DNA from: Nocardioidaceae bacterium
Lineage (GTDB): Bacteria; Actinomycetota; Actinomycetes; Propionibacteriales; Nocardioidaceae
DNA length: 64,000 nt
Reading direction: 5' to 3'
NCBI GenBank assembly: GCA_020636935.1
Contig: JACJWW010000006.1
Coordinates: 39,921-103,920, forward strand
Position numbers and translations under genes: made by a program. Below, in pieces: positions 8,180 through 17,291 of the stretch (its first letter is position 1; each line of letters begins with the position of its first letter). The notes under the pieces were generated by a model. That model was not told the origin of the DNA and did no database searches. It saw only the letters and a list, made by a program, of their open reading frames with translations.

Positions 8180-9829
8180 ATGAGCGCGAACGACCACGTC
8201 AGCACATCTGCGAAAACGAAGGCTGGCAAGCAGCCTGGGCAACACCTTGGCTGGGCTCTGGTGCTGATCAGCGTCGCTCAGTTGATGGTCGTGCTCGACG
8301 GCACGATCACCAATATTGCGCTCCCCTTCATTGGCCATGACCTTGGGATAGACAACGCCAATCTTCAGTGGATCGTCACCGGTTATGCCCTCGCTTTTGG
8401 AGGCTTCTTGCTGCTTGGCGGGCGCTTGGGTGACCTGTACGGGCGCCGCAAGGTATTCATGGCCGGTGTAGCACTCTTCGCGATCGCATCGGGCTTGGGC
8501 GGATTTGCCCAGAACGAGGCCATGCTCCTGGCCTCGCGAGGCCTTCAAGGCTTGGCCGCCGCCATGGCCTCCCCCACTGCACTGGCCCTGATCACCACCA
8601 CATTCCCCGCAGGGGCCCAGCGCAATCGCGCCATGTCGGTATACGCGATGATGTCCGGCGTCGGTGGGGCCGTGGGGCTCCTGCTCGGCGGATATCTGAC
8701 CGGGATCACACCCACTCTCTTCGGCACCGAGGTTGATGGCTGGCGACTGACCTTCCTGATAAATGTGCCCATTGGTCTCATGGCTGCCTACCTGGCCCCC
8801 AAGGTGCTCGCCGAGTCGGATACGCATCCGGGAGAACTCGATCTGCCCGGAGCCATCGCAGGCACCTCCGGACTGATCGCCCTGGTTTACGGCATCACCA
8901 GGGCAGGAGATCAGCAATATGGCTGGGGTGACCTGTGGACCCTGATCTTCTTGTTCGGTGGAGTCGCACTCTTGGCTGGATTCATCCTGATCGAGCGTCA
9001 CGTGGAGCACCCACTCATGCCCTTCCGGATTTTGGCTGACCGGACCCGCGGTACCTCATTCATCGCGATGATGATGGTGCCCGCAGCGATGTTCGCGATG
9101 TTCTTCTTCTTGTCCTTGCTCATCCAAGATGTGATGGGCTATTCCCCGTTGCGCGCTGGCGTTGCCTTCCTTCCCTTCACATTCGGCATGATCGCCGGAG
9201 CCCTGACGTCATCAAGACTCGTGACCCGGATGGATCCCAGAGTGATCGCAGGCACGGGCACCGCTCTGGCGGGCCTGGCTCTCTTGTTGTATTCAACAAT
9301 CAGCGTCGATGACTCACCCGCCAACCTGATCAAGGTCGCGCAGAGCACAGATGCCTACATGGGAGACTCGATCAACTACTGGGTCCACCTGTTTGGCGTG
9401 ATCATCTTGATGTCTTTCGGCATGGGTCTGACCTTCGTGCCGCTCACGCTCTGTGCGGTGCACGGCATCGGCGAGCGAGACTCCGGCATCGGCTCCGGCG
9501 TGCTCAACACGATGCAGCAGATCGGTGGCGCCCTCGGCTTGGCCACCTTGTCGACCGTGGCGGTGCACTTCACCCAAGACAAGGCCACAGCACTCGGGGA
9601 AGCAGTCAAGAACGCCGTACCAGCTGGGGCACCCGCACCGACCGAGCAGATGACTCACCGACTCCAAGACCTGATCGGGCAAGCGGCCTTCACCGAAGGG
9701 GCCAGCCACGCCTTCCTGACCGGCGCCTTCATGGTCTGGGCCGCATCCTTGGTGGTCTGGATCTTCTTGAACGTCAAGCATGAGGAATTGGCCCAGGACG
9801 GGCCTCCCGAAGGAGTCCACCTGGGCTAG
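8180..9829 (+). CDS. MFS multidrug efflux transporter, DHA2 (14-helix) family
   Basis: This 549-aa protein is a proton-driven exporter of the EmrB/QacA type in the cytoplasmic membrane. Helix 1 has the DHA2 signature VVLDGTITNIALP, the loop between helices 2 and 3 has motif A (GGRLGDLYGRR), and about 14 hydrophobic helices follow, matching the family length. The ATG at 8180 is preceded by AGGAG at 8171-8175. It begins 49 bp from the divergent rhomboid-like gene, and no adjacent regulator is visible. The stop codon lies in a perfect 12-bp palindrome (TGGGCTAGCCCA, 9822-9833). The substrate is not predictable. Confidence 0.9.
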   Translation: MSANDHVSTSAKTKAGKQPGQHLGWALVLISVAQLMVVLDGTITNIALPFIGHDLGIDNANLQWIVTGYALAFGGFLLLGGRLGDLYGRRKVFMAGVALFAIASGLGGFAQNEAMLLASRGLQGLAAAMASPTALALITTTFPAGAQRNRAMSVYAMMSGVGGAVGLLLGGYLTGITPTLFGTEVDGWRLTFLINVPIGLMAAYLAPKVLAESDTHPGELDLPGAIAGTSGLIALVYGITRAGDQQYGWGDLWTLIFLFGGVALLAGFILIERHVEHPLMPFRILADRTRGTSFIAMMMVPAAMFAMFFFLSLLIQDVMGYSPLRAGVAFLPFTFGMIAGALTSSRLVTRMDPRVIAGTGTALAGLALLLYSTISVDDSPANLIKVAQSTDAYMGDSINYWVHLFGVIILMSFGMGLTFVPLTLCAVHGIGERDSGIGSGVLNTMQQIGGALGLATLSTVAVHFTQDKATALGEAVKNAVPAGAPAPTEQMTHRLQDLIGQAAFTEGASHAFLTGAFMVWAASLVVWIFLNVKHEELAQDGPPEGVHLG

Positions 9830-9880
9830 CCCATGTGCTTGGCATAACCCAGCCCAAGAGGCCTCGTTTGTCGTTTAGTT

Positions 9881-9901
9881 GGGCAGCATTGGGTGCTGCC
9901 C
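9881..9901 (+). terminator. hairpin between the MFS and MMPL genes
   Basis: GGGCAGCA and TGCTGCCC form a perfect 8-bp stem around a 5-nt loop (TTGGG), 51 bp after the MFS stop. No T-run follows, so it would be a tract-less actinobacterial terminator or a 5' UTR structure of the downstream transporter mRNA. Confidence 0.45.
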
Positions 9902-9947
9902 GATATCGTGGAGCGACAATTCCCGTGCACCTAATGGAGGAGGACGG

Positions 9948-12900
9948 TTGCACGACGACAACCGGGTAGCAGCATTCCTAGGCGGAGTATCACGTCTAGT
10001 TATCAAGGCACCCGTAATGGTCCTGGTCGGCTGGCTCGTAGCTGCTGTGGCGCTCACGATCTTCCCGCCCAGCCTCGAGCAGGTCGTCCTCAAGACCTCC
10101 ACGCCGCTGCTTCCCGTCACTGCTCCCAGCAGCCAAGCATTCAAGGTGATGGATCGGGAGTTTGGAAGCGGCCGCACCAAGGCCTTCACCTTCGTCGTAC
10201 TCATCAACAAGGGCGGTCTGACCGAGGTAGATGAACAGACCTACAAAGACCTCGTCGAAACCCTCAAGGCCCACCCCGAGCATGTAGCTGCTGTGCAGGA
10301 CTTCCTGCAAAGCGATCAGTTGAAGGCAGTCTTCACCAGCAAAGACGGCCAAGCGATCTATCTACCTGTCGGCATCACAGCTGAGGCTGGCACCCCCAAG
10401 GCGAATGCACAGGTCCATTGGCTGCAAGAGCAGCTGAAGAAGACCCCGCATTCAAGTCAGACCGAGCTCGGGGTCACTGGCGCTCCGGTGATCCTCGCTG
10501 ATCTGACCCACACCCTCAACCAAGCTGCACACACCACGACCATCGTCACTCTGGTCTTGCTGCTGGTCGTGCTCTTCGTCATCTATCGAAAACCGCTGAC
10601 GATGCTATTGCCCATCGTGGTGATCGGAGTCTCTCTCCAGGTCACCAAGGGCGTCTTGTCATTGGTTGGCCTACAGGGCTTCCCGGTCTCGTCGTACACC
10701 AGCAATTTCGTGATCGCCATCTGTCTTGGCGCCGGCACTGACTACTGCTTGTTCTTGATCAGCCGCTTCCGTGAGAACTACCGAGACGCGGGCGGCGATC
10801 CCTCGGCAATCGGAAGCTCAATCACCAACGCCATGCAGCGTGTAGGACCTGCCGTGTTGGCGTCATCACTGACCGTGATGCTGGCATCGATCTGCATGTC
10901 CTTGACCCAACTGTCGTTGTTCTCGACCACTGGGCCAGGCATGGCCATCTGTGTCGCCATCACAGTCACGGTGTCATTGACCTTGGGTCCCGCACTCCTG
11001 AAACTCTCCGGAGCACGCATCGGACCCGCCAGCCCAGTCAACAGCAACTCGCGTTGGTATCGCACGGGACGCTCAGTAGCCAACAATCCAAAGCGGGCCC
11101 TGATCATGGGCCTGACCCCAATCTTGTTGCTGATCGTCTTGGTGCCGACGATGAGTTTGACCTTCCACGGCAAGGGCGCCGACGCCTCTGGGGTGCAAGA
11201 GAGCCCGTTGCTGGCGAAGATGGTCAAGCACTTCCCTCAGGCAGCAGCCAGCCCTGACTACGTGATCATCAAGACCGAGAAGGATCTTGGGGCTACCAGC
11301 AATCTCAATGCCATCCACAGCATCAGCCAGGCTATGGAGAAGACACCTGGTGTGGAAAAGGTCTACAGCATCACCCAACCGACTGGCGAGCCCATTGAGG
11401 CTGCGAAGATCTCCAACCAACTTCAGTCGCTCAACGACCAGTTCGGCGATGCGAGCGAAGGCATCAAACTCGCCGGACCGCAACTGGAGATGGTGCAAAA
11501 GGCCGCCAAGGAACTCGGCCCGGGCTTTGACCAATTGGCCTCATCCGCAGCTCAAGGAGCCGCCTCGGTCGGTGCAATCACAAGCAGCTTGGGAGAGCTG
11601 AAGGGCGGCTTGGACGGCGCATCCACCCGGGTCGGCTCCACGGCTGACAGCGTGCGGAATCTCTCGACACTGATGGCCACCACTGCGATCATCCTGCAGA
11701 ACGCACACGACAATGTGCAGGAGACTGTGCAGGGGCTCGACATCATCGTGCGCGATCTGGACAACAGTTGGGGTTGTTCACAAGACCAAACCTGCACCGA
11801 TGCCCGCGATGCCCTACGCCAACTGCAGAAGACCCAGAGCGGGGCACTGGAGCCGGGCCTGCGCAATGGTGCCCGAGCCGCGCGCAATATCGCCGAGAAC
11901 ACCGATGATCTGTCCGGACAACTCGATGACCTGAAGAAGAGCCTCGACCAAGCCCGCTCGGGACTGGCCAATCTGACCAGCTCCACCGCTAGCCTCCAAG
12001 GCAATCTCGACCAAGCCGCCGACGCAAGCGGCAAGATCGCCGAGGGCGCCAACCAGGCCGGCGACTTGGGCAACTTCCTCGACAAGCTCCACGAACTCCT
12101 CGCTGGCATCGGCAAGGCCCGAAGCTTCATCTCTGCAGCGGGAGGCGAGAAGGGCCCGATCTCCTCTGGCTTCTACCTCCCCAGCACAGCGCTGAACGAC
12201 CCTCGCCTGGAAGTGGCCCGTGTCAACTTCTTGAACCCTGAGCTCAATGCCGCCCGGATCCAATTGGTGCCAACTCAAGAGCCCGGCAACTCGCCCAGCA
12301 AACGCTACGAAGCCATCGTCAAACAAGCGAAGGCCGCAGTAGCCAACTCCGCGCTCAAGGGATCTGACATCTACATCGCAGGTCCCGCCGCGATGGAGCA
12401 TGACCTCGGCACCTATTCCCGAGATGACGGCATCGTGGTGGCGATCGCGGCCATGCTGGTGATCCTGCTGGTGCTCATGTTCAGCCTGCGAGCACTTGCC
12501 GCGCCGCTGTACCTGTTGCTCGCCGTGGTGATCTCGTCCTTGGCTGCAATGGGCTTCACCGTGTTGTTCTGGCAATACCTACTCGGCACTCCGATCCACT
12601 TCACGGTGCCGGCCATGGTCTTCGTCGTACTCGTAGCTGTCGGCGCCGACTACAACCTGATCTTGATGTCACGCCTGCGTGAAGATGGCATCCACGTGGA
12701 CAAGCACTCCGTGGCTGAGGCTGTGGGAGTCACCGGACCAGTGATCTCCTCTGCCGGCATCATCTTCGCGGCCACCTTCTTGGCCTTGGTCACTTCTCCG
12801 GTATTGGCAGTGCAGCAGATCGGCTTCGGCATCGCTGCTGGGTTGATGTTGGACACCTTCGTGGTGCGCGGCGTGATCGTGCCCGCAGTTGCCTCCACCC

Positions 12901-13118
12901 TTGGACCCAACAACTGGTGGCCATTCAAGGATGCGGCCGCCAAGGTTGCCGCCCCCAAGCGGGCCAAGAAGCGTCGCCCCACGGCCATGAAGCCTGGCTA
13001 TGCGCCAACCTCTTGGGCCGCAGAGTGGATGGCTCCCAATGACGACGAGAGCTCAGCTGCGCCAGACGACGACAGTCCCGACGCAGACAGACCGCACGCC
13101 GGAGTGAGCACCAAGTAG
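9948..13118 (+). CDS. MMPL/RND-family large transporter
   Basis: This protein of about 1056 aa belongs to the MmpL branch of the RND superfamily, proton-driven exporters of lipids, siderophores or drugs. It has two repeats, each with an extracytoplasmic loop and a block of about six helices. The paired proton-relay motifs are GTDYCLFLISRFRE and GADYNLILMSRLRE. The second loop is a long Gln/Ser/Ala-rich coiled coil (about residues 520-740), and the C-tail is Lys-rich then acidic. The start is a TTG at 9948 behind GGAGGAGG (9936-9943); upstream in-frame residues look non-coding. The last 121 bp overlap the 3' end of the convergent methionine-synthase-like gene. Confidence 0.88.
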   Translation: MHDDNRVAAFLGGVSRLVIKAPVMVLVGWLVAAVALTIFPPSLEQVVLKTSTPLLPVTAPSSQAFKVMDREFGSGRTKAFTFVVLINKGGLTEVDEQTYKDLVETLKAHPEHVAAVQDFLQSDQLKAVFTSKDGQAIYLPVGITAEAGTPKANAQVHWLQEQLKKTPHSSQTELGVTGAPVILADLTHTLNQAAHTTTIVTLVLLLVVLFVIYRKPLTMLLPIVVIGVSLQVTKGVLSLVGLQGFPVSSYTSNFVIAICLGAGTDYCLFLISRFRENYRDAGGDPSAIGSSITNAMQRVGPAVLASSLTVMLASICMSLTQLSLFSTTGPGMAICVAITVTVSLTLGPALLKLSGARIGPASPVNSNSRWYRTGRSVANNPKRALIMGLTPILLLIVLVPTMSLTFHGKGADASGVQESPLLAKMVKHFPQAAASPDYVIIKTEKDLGATSNLNAIHSISQAMEKTPGVEKVYSITQPTGEPIEAAKISNQLQSLNDQFGDASEGIKLAGPQLEMVQKAAKELGPGFDQLASSAAQGAASVGAITSSLGELKGGLDGASTRVGSTADSVRNLSTLMATTAIILQNAHDNVQETVQGLDIIVRDLDNSWGCSQDQTCTDARDALRQLQKTQSGALEPGLRNGARAARNIAENTDDLSGQLDDLKKSLDQARSGLANLTSSTASLQGNLDQAADASGKIAEGANQAGDLGNFLDKLHELLAGIGKARSFISAAGGEKGPISSGFYLPSTALNDPRLEVARVNFLNPELNAARIQLVPTQEPGNSPSKRYEAIVKQAKAAVANSALKGSDIYIAGPAAMEHDLGTYSRDDGIVVAIAAMLVILLVLMFSLRALAAPLYLLLAVVISSLAAMGFTVLFWQYLLGTPIHFTVPAMVFVVLVAVGADYNLILMSRLREDGIHVDKHSVAEAVGVTGPVISSAGIIFAATFLALVTSPVLAVQQIGFGIAAGLMLDTFVVRGVIVPAVASTLGPNNWWPFKDAAAKVAAPKRAKKRRPTAMKPGYAPTSWAAEWMAPNDDESSAAPDDDSPDADRPHAGVSTK

Positions 13119-13990
13119 TCGCTGACCTCACCGGTGGCAAAACCGAGCATCTCAAGCAGCCGAGTGAGGCTTTCGAGTAGCTCGCGCACCTGCCAAGGGC
13201 GCGTGATCGACGTGGGTGCAATCCCGAGAAAGACCTTCTGCTTGGCGTCAAGGCACTCGGCCAATTCCTCAAACCGCTGGGCTGTCAAGACGCGTGGATC
13301 CAGACTCACCAAGGAGCCGGCGGCTCGGATCATGGCGATCGGGAAATCGCCAGCACAGCAATGGGTCAGGGCCGTGGCGCTGGTGTCGGTGATCGCTTGA
13401 TAGACCCACCCCAATGATTGGCTGGCTTCTGCTTGACCGATCGTGCGATGACGGTGCAACCCAGAAGCGCTTGCGATCGACCCAGCCAGCACTGCCGGCA
13501 GAGCAGGCTCATCAACCTGCACGACCAACTCGGCTCCTGGCACCCGACGCCGTACGTCGACCAAGTGCTCGGAGACTGCCTCCGCCAAGGCCTGGGACAA
13601 CTCTCGGCGGGCCCCAGGGTCACCCAGGATCTTGTCACCTCTGGGCCGCTCCACAGTGGCGGCGAGAGTCCAAGGGCCCGTGACCTGAATCTTCAACTGC
13701 CCGAGATGGCCCTGGGTGAGCTCTTCAAGGAGATCCAGGTCTTGATCCAGCCGCGAGCGGGCTCGGCGCTGATCGACTCCACCGGCATCGGTCAGCCGCC
13801 AGCCAGCGGGCTGCAAATCAAACCCCAGGTGAGCGATCAGGCCCAATGTGCGACCAATCATCGCGGACTCCACCCCGCGATCGGGCAGCTCCGGGAGATG
13901 GGGCAGGTCGGGGAGCTTGTCCAGGACGATCTTCAAAGACTCTGCAAAATCGGTGCCCGGCATCGATCCGACACCAGTTGCCTGCGCCAT
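12998..13990 (-). CDS. methionine-synthase-like protein (MetE C-terminal fold)
   Basis: This 330-aa protein resembles only the C-terminal catalytic barrel of cobalamin-independent methionine synthase (full MetE is about 750 aa). Visible features are TGVGSMPGTDF at the N-terminus, KIQVTGPWTLA, VQVDEPALPAV, the H-C-C cluster in ALTHCCAGDF and a final LTPACGL cysteine. The usual glutamate zinc ligand region reads SLVSLDPRVL, so an Asp may replace it. It lies 12 bp after mnmA in the sulfur-transfer block, as in mycobacteria. It may be a methyltransferase, but the substrate is unknown. Its 3' end overlaps the MMPL gene by 121 bp antisense. Confidence 0.8.
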   Translation of the reverse strand: MAQATGVGSMPGTDFAESLKIVLDKLPDLPHLPELPDRGVESAMIGRTLGLIAHLGFDLQPAGWRLTDAGGVDQRRARSRLDQDLDLLEELTQGHLGQLKIQVTGPWTLAATVERPRGDKILGDPGARRELSQALAEAVSEHLVDVRRRVPGAELVVQVDEPALPAVLAGSIASASGLHRHRTIGQAEASQSLGWVYQAITDTSATALTHCCAGDFPIAMIRAAGSLVSLDPRVLTAQRFEELAECLDAKQKVFLGIAPTSITRPWQVRELLESLTRLLEMLGFATGEVSDYLVLTPACGLSASGLSSSGAAELSSSLGAIHSAAQEVGA

Positions 13991-14002
13991 CCCCCAGCCG
14001 CC

Positions 14003-15133
14003 TCAGCGGGCGCTTTCAGACTCAGAGGAGTCGGTATGCGCCGACGCAGTGGCGCCCCGCCGAGTCGACGCAATGGTCGCCGAGCCGACCACTCTAGTGC
14101 CGTCATAGAAGACGGCCGCCTGCCCTGGGGCGATGCCAATCGCTGGATCGAGCAAGTCGATGCTCACTCCTGTGTCAGTCACGTGCACCAACGCCCGATG
14201 CTCCTCACCGTGTGCCCGCAATTGCACGGTGCCCTGCAACTCCTCAGGCACAGATCCACACCACAGCGGCTTGATGCAGTCGAGGCCATCCACCTGCAAC
14301 GAAGCCCTCGGGCCGACCGTGACCGTGCCCGCAACTGGCTCAATATCGAGCACATAGCGAGGCTTGCCATCAGCTGCTGGAGTGCCGATCCGTAGGCCCT
14401 TGCGCTGACCGATGGTGAACCGCCATGACCCCTCATGAGAGCCGAGCACAGCACCGTCTTCGTCAACAATCGAGCCCTCACGATTAACATCCTGCAACTT
14501 CTCACCAAGCCAGCCGCCCGTGTCGCCGTCGCTGATGAAGCAGATGTCATGGCTATCGGGTTTGTCTGCCACGGCCAAGCCGCGGCGCTCGGCCTCCCGG
14601 CGAATCTCAGCCTTGGTGGTGTCACCGAGTGGGAAGAGCGAATGAGCCAACTGAGCCTGGGTCAATACCCCCAGCACATAGGACTGATCCTTGCCATGGT
14701 CGATACCACGATGCATCTCGATGAGCCCGTCTGGCCCGGTCTTGAGTTGGGCATAGTGCCCGGTGACCACACCATCAAATCCAAGCGCCAAGGCCCGGTC
14801 GAGCACTGCCGCGAACTTGATCTTCTCGTTGCAGCGTAGGCAGGGATTGGGCGTGCGACCAGCGGCATACTCATCAATGAAATCAGCCACCACATCCTCG
14901 GCAAAACGATCGCTCATGTCCCAGACATAGAAGGGGATCCCGATCACATCGGCTGCCCGCCTGGCATCATTGGAATCCTCGATCGTGCAGCACCCGCGTG
15001 CACCCGTGCGATAGGACTGAGGATTGCGGGAGAGCGCCAAGTGAATCCCGGTGACCTCATGCCCGGCGTCTTTCGCGCGAGCCGCGGCTACCGCCGAATC
15101 GACTCCTCCGGACATGGCTGCAATGACCCGCAT
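14003..15133 (-). CDS. mnmA: tRNA-specific 2-thiouridylase MnmA
   Basis: MnmA (376 aa) thiolates U34 of Lys, Glu and Gln tRNAs with sulfur relayed from the neighbouring cysteine desulfurase. The N-terminal AAMSGGVDSAV is the ATP-pyrophosphatase P-loop. NPCLRCNEKIKF carries the first catalytic Cys and SHDICFISDGD the second. The start ATG at 15133 shares one base with the iscS stop (TGATG), implying coupled translation. The tail ends in a Ser/Glu-rich extension that is probably disordered. Length matches the family. Confidence 0.96.
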   Translation of the reverse strand: MRVIAAMSGGVDSAVAAARAKDAGHEVTGIHLALSRNPQSYRTGARGCCTIEDSNDARRAADVIGIPFYVWDMSDRFAEDVVADFIDEYAAGRTPNPCLRCNEKIKFAAVLDRALALGFDGVVTGHYAQLKTGPDGLIEMHRGIDHGKDQSYVLGVLTQAQLAHSLFPLGDTTKAEIRREAERRGLAVADKPDSHDICFISDGDTGGWLGEKLQDVNREGSIVDEDGAVLGSHEGSWRFTIGQRKGLRIGTPAADGKPRYVLDIEPVAGTVTVGPRASLQVDGLDCIKPLWCGSVPEELQGTVQLRAHGEEHRALVHVTDTGVSIDLLDPAIGIAPGQAAVFYDGTRVVGSATIASTRRGATASAHTDSSESESAR

Positions 15134-16323
15134 CAACGACCTCTCATGACACGTACGGCGGCACGAGCGCGGTCGACCGCGGGCCCGATCGCAGCCACCA
15201 GAGCATCGACATCAGCCTCCGTGGTCGTGTGCCCCATCGAGAAGCGCAAGGAGGTGCGGGCCTCTTCGTCGGAGCAGCCCATAGCCAACAACACGTGGGA
15301 GGCCTGGGCCACACCTGCATCGCAGGCCGACCCGGTCGAGCACTCGATGCCCTTGGCGTCGAGGAGCATCAGCAGCGAATCCCCCTCACAATTGGGAAAA
15401 CGCAGGTGCGCATTGCCAGGCAGGCGCAACTCCGGGTTGGTGTCGATCGCTCCAGTGCAGATCGCATCAGGCACGACCGAGAGCACCCCTTCAACCAACC
15501 GCCTACGCAGGGCGGTCAACCGGGTGGCCAACTGCTGCTGTCGAGACACTGCCAACTCGACGGCGGTCGCGAACCCAGCTATGGCTGGTGCGTCAATCGT
15601 GCCCGACCTGATGTCTCGCTCTTGTCCACCGCCGTGGATCAACGGAGTGATCGCCAACTCCCGGCGTACAGCCAGAGCCCCCACCCCAAACGGACCACCA
15701 ACCTTGTGCCCGGTCAAGGTGAGTGCGTCCACGCCAGCCTTGGCAAAGTCAACGGGCAACTGGCCCACCGCTTGCACCGCATCGGTGTGCACCGGGATGC
15801 CATGTGGCTCGGCAAGAGCCACCACATCCGCGATGGGTTGGACAGTGCCAACTTCGTTGTTTGCCCACATCACGCTGATCAGGGCTACGGAGTCGGGATC
15901 GGCTTCGATGGCCGCCTGCAGAGCGGCCAAGTCGATCTGTCCGAGCGAGTCAACTGGCACCAGATTGACCTCGGCCTGTTGTTCATTGGCCAGCCAGTGC
16001 AGTTGGTCAAGCACGGCATGATGCTCAACCTGGCTGGCGATGATGCGCGTACGACGACCATCTTCACGTCGGCGGTGCCAGTAGCAGCCCTTGATCGCCA
16101 AGTTGTTGGCTTCGGTGCCGCCTGAGGTGAACACAATCTCACCGGGCCGCGCACCCAGAGCCCGGGCGATGGTTTCACGCGACTCCTCGACCACCCTGCG
16201 GGCCGCGCGTCCTGAGGCATGCAAGGATGACGGATTGCCGACATTGTGCAACTGCGCTGACATCGCGGCGGCCGCTTCGGGATAGATCGGCGTGGTTGCC
16301 GCGTGATCTAGATAGACGCTCAT
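15133..16323 (-). CDS. iscS: cysteine desulfurase (IscS/NifS type)
   Basis: This 396-aa PLP enzyme removes sulfur from cysteine and hands it on as a persulfide. The N-terminal YLDHAATTPIYPEA, the PLP lysine Lys207 in LTGHKVGGP, and the mobile-loop Cys334 in STGSACDAG identify it. Placement directly upstream of mnmA with a 1-bp overlap indicates that its main job here is tRNA thiolation; it could also feed other sulfur pathways. No Fe-S scaffold gene is next to it. Confidence 0.95.
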   Translation of the reverse strand: MSVYLDHAATTPIYPEAAAAMSAQLHNVGNPSSLHASGRAARRVVEESRETIARALGARPGEIVFTSGGTEANNLAIKGCYWHRRREDGRRTRIIASQVEHHAVLDQLHWLANEQQAEVNLVPVDSLGQIDLAALQAAIEADPDSVALISVMWANNEVGTVQPIADVVALAEPHGIPVHTDAVQAVGQLPVDFAKAGVDALTLTGHKVGGPFGVGALAVRRELAITPLIHGGGQERDIRSGTIDAPAIAGFATAVELAVSRQQQLATRLTALRRRLVEGVLSVVPDAICTGAIDTNPELRLPGNAHLRFPNCEGDSLLMLLDAKGIECSTGSACDAGVAQASHVLLAMGCSDEEARTSLRFSMGHTTTEADVDALVAAIGPAVDRARAAVRVMRGR

Positions 16324-16335
16324 TTCCCCACTAGC

Positions 16336-17283
16336 CTACGCGGGCCCCTTCAGGTCCACGATCAGAGCCAAGTGGTCACTGCCCGGCACCTGGACCGTCG
16401 AGGTCCTCGCGACAGCGAAACCATCGCTGAACATCACATGATCTAGGGTCAACAGACCTAGCCCGCTGGGCCAAGTCGGCTGCCAACCCGACCCTGCTTC
16501 AGTCGCTGCGTCTCGCAACCCGAGCTCGGCCAACTGCTTCACTGGCAGGCTGTCGACGGTGGCATTCAAATCGCCCACCACCAACAACGGCCGGTGCCCT
16601 TCCTTGACCATGGGCAGGAGGTTTGCGTAATCCCGACGATAGTTCTCATAGGCGACCAAGGGCTCGGCCGTGTGCAAGGCGATCAGGTTGAATGGACTCG
16701 GGGCATGCACTTTGAATGAATAGGCACCATCAGAGACGGTCGTGCTGTCTTCGAAGGTGATCGGAAATCGCGAATAGGTGACCACCCCCAACATCTGGCC
16801 GGGTGGCACTTCGGCGTACTCCGCAACGATCCCGCCAGGGCCGACTGCACCATTGGCGTTGATCTCCTTGAGGAAGTCAGGGGTGGCTTCAGCCATCACG
16901 AATACATCGGGCTTCGTCTTGGCCAACAAGGCTCTGACCTCAAGTGGATCTGCCTGACCACGATTGGTGTTCAACTGCACAACCCGCAGATTGGCGTCAG
17001 GGGTCGGTGAAGGTGCGCGAAAACTTGGCGCAATCCAAGTGACGTGCACGATCAGGCCCGCGACTGCGATCAGACCAACCGCAATCGACAGCCAGCGCGG
17101 TGCCCGGCCGACGAATAGGAGGAGCCCCGCAAGGATGTATCCGATGATGGCCCAAGGCGCCAGGGGCGCGGCAAGCACGAAGACCTGCTGGACTGGGTTG
17201 AAAAAGGCACTGAATGTGATCAAAAGACAACCGGCCAGGATGAGGCAGCCAACGATGGCTGCCAAGATCCTGGCCGGTCTCAC
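16336..17283 (-). CDS. membrane-anchored endonuclease/exonuclease/phosphatase-fold protein
   Basis: The first ~85 residues of this 315-aa protein form three hydrophobic segments. The rest is an extracytoplasmic EEP domain with VVQLNTNRG, the catalytic acid region VMAEATPD, VVGDLNATVDS, LDHVMFSD and the terminal GSDHLALIVDL. These are the metal and phosphate ligands of DNase I-like phosphodiesterases. The substrate could be a nucleic acid, sphingolipid-like or other phosphodiester. The start is a GTG at 17283, 8 bp after etfA on the same strand, so it is likely co-transcribed with etfBA and iscS-mnmA. Confidence 0.8.
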   Translation of the reverse strand: MRPARILAAIVGCLILAGCLLITFSAFFNPVQQVFVLAAPLAPWAIIGYILAGLLLFVGRAPRWLSIAVGLIAVAGLIVHVTWIAPSFRAPSPTPDANLRVVQLNTNRGQADPLEVRALLAKTKPDVFVMAEATPDFLKEINANGAVGPGGIVAEYAEVPPGQMLGVVTYSRFPITFEDSTTVSDGAYSFKVHAPSPFNLIALHTAEPLVAYENYRRDYANLLPMVKEGHRPLLVVGDLNATVDSLPVKQLAELGLRDAATEAGSGWQPTWPSGLGLLTLDHVMFSDGFAVARTSTVQVPGSDHLALIVDLKGPA

Positions 17284-17291
17284 GCGGTTGG

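Noticed and set aside
8072..9010. 312-codon minus-strand ORF opposite the MFS transporter
   Set aside because: Gln/Gly/His-rich composition typical of antisense translation of a membrane protein; the transporter motifs are clear.
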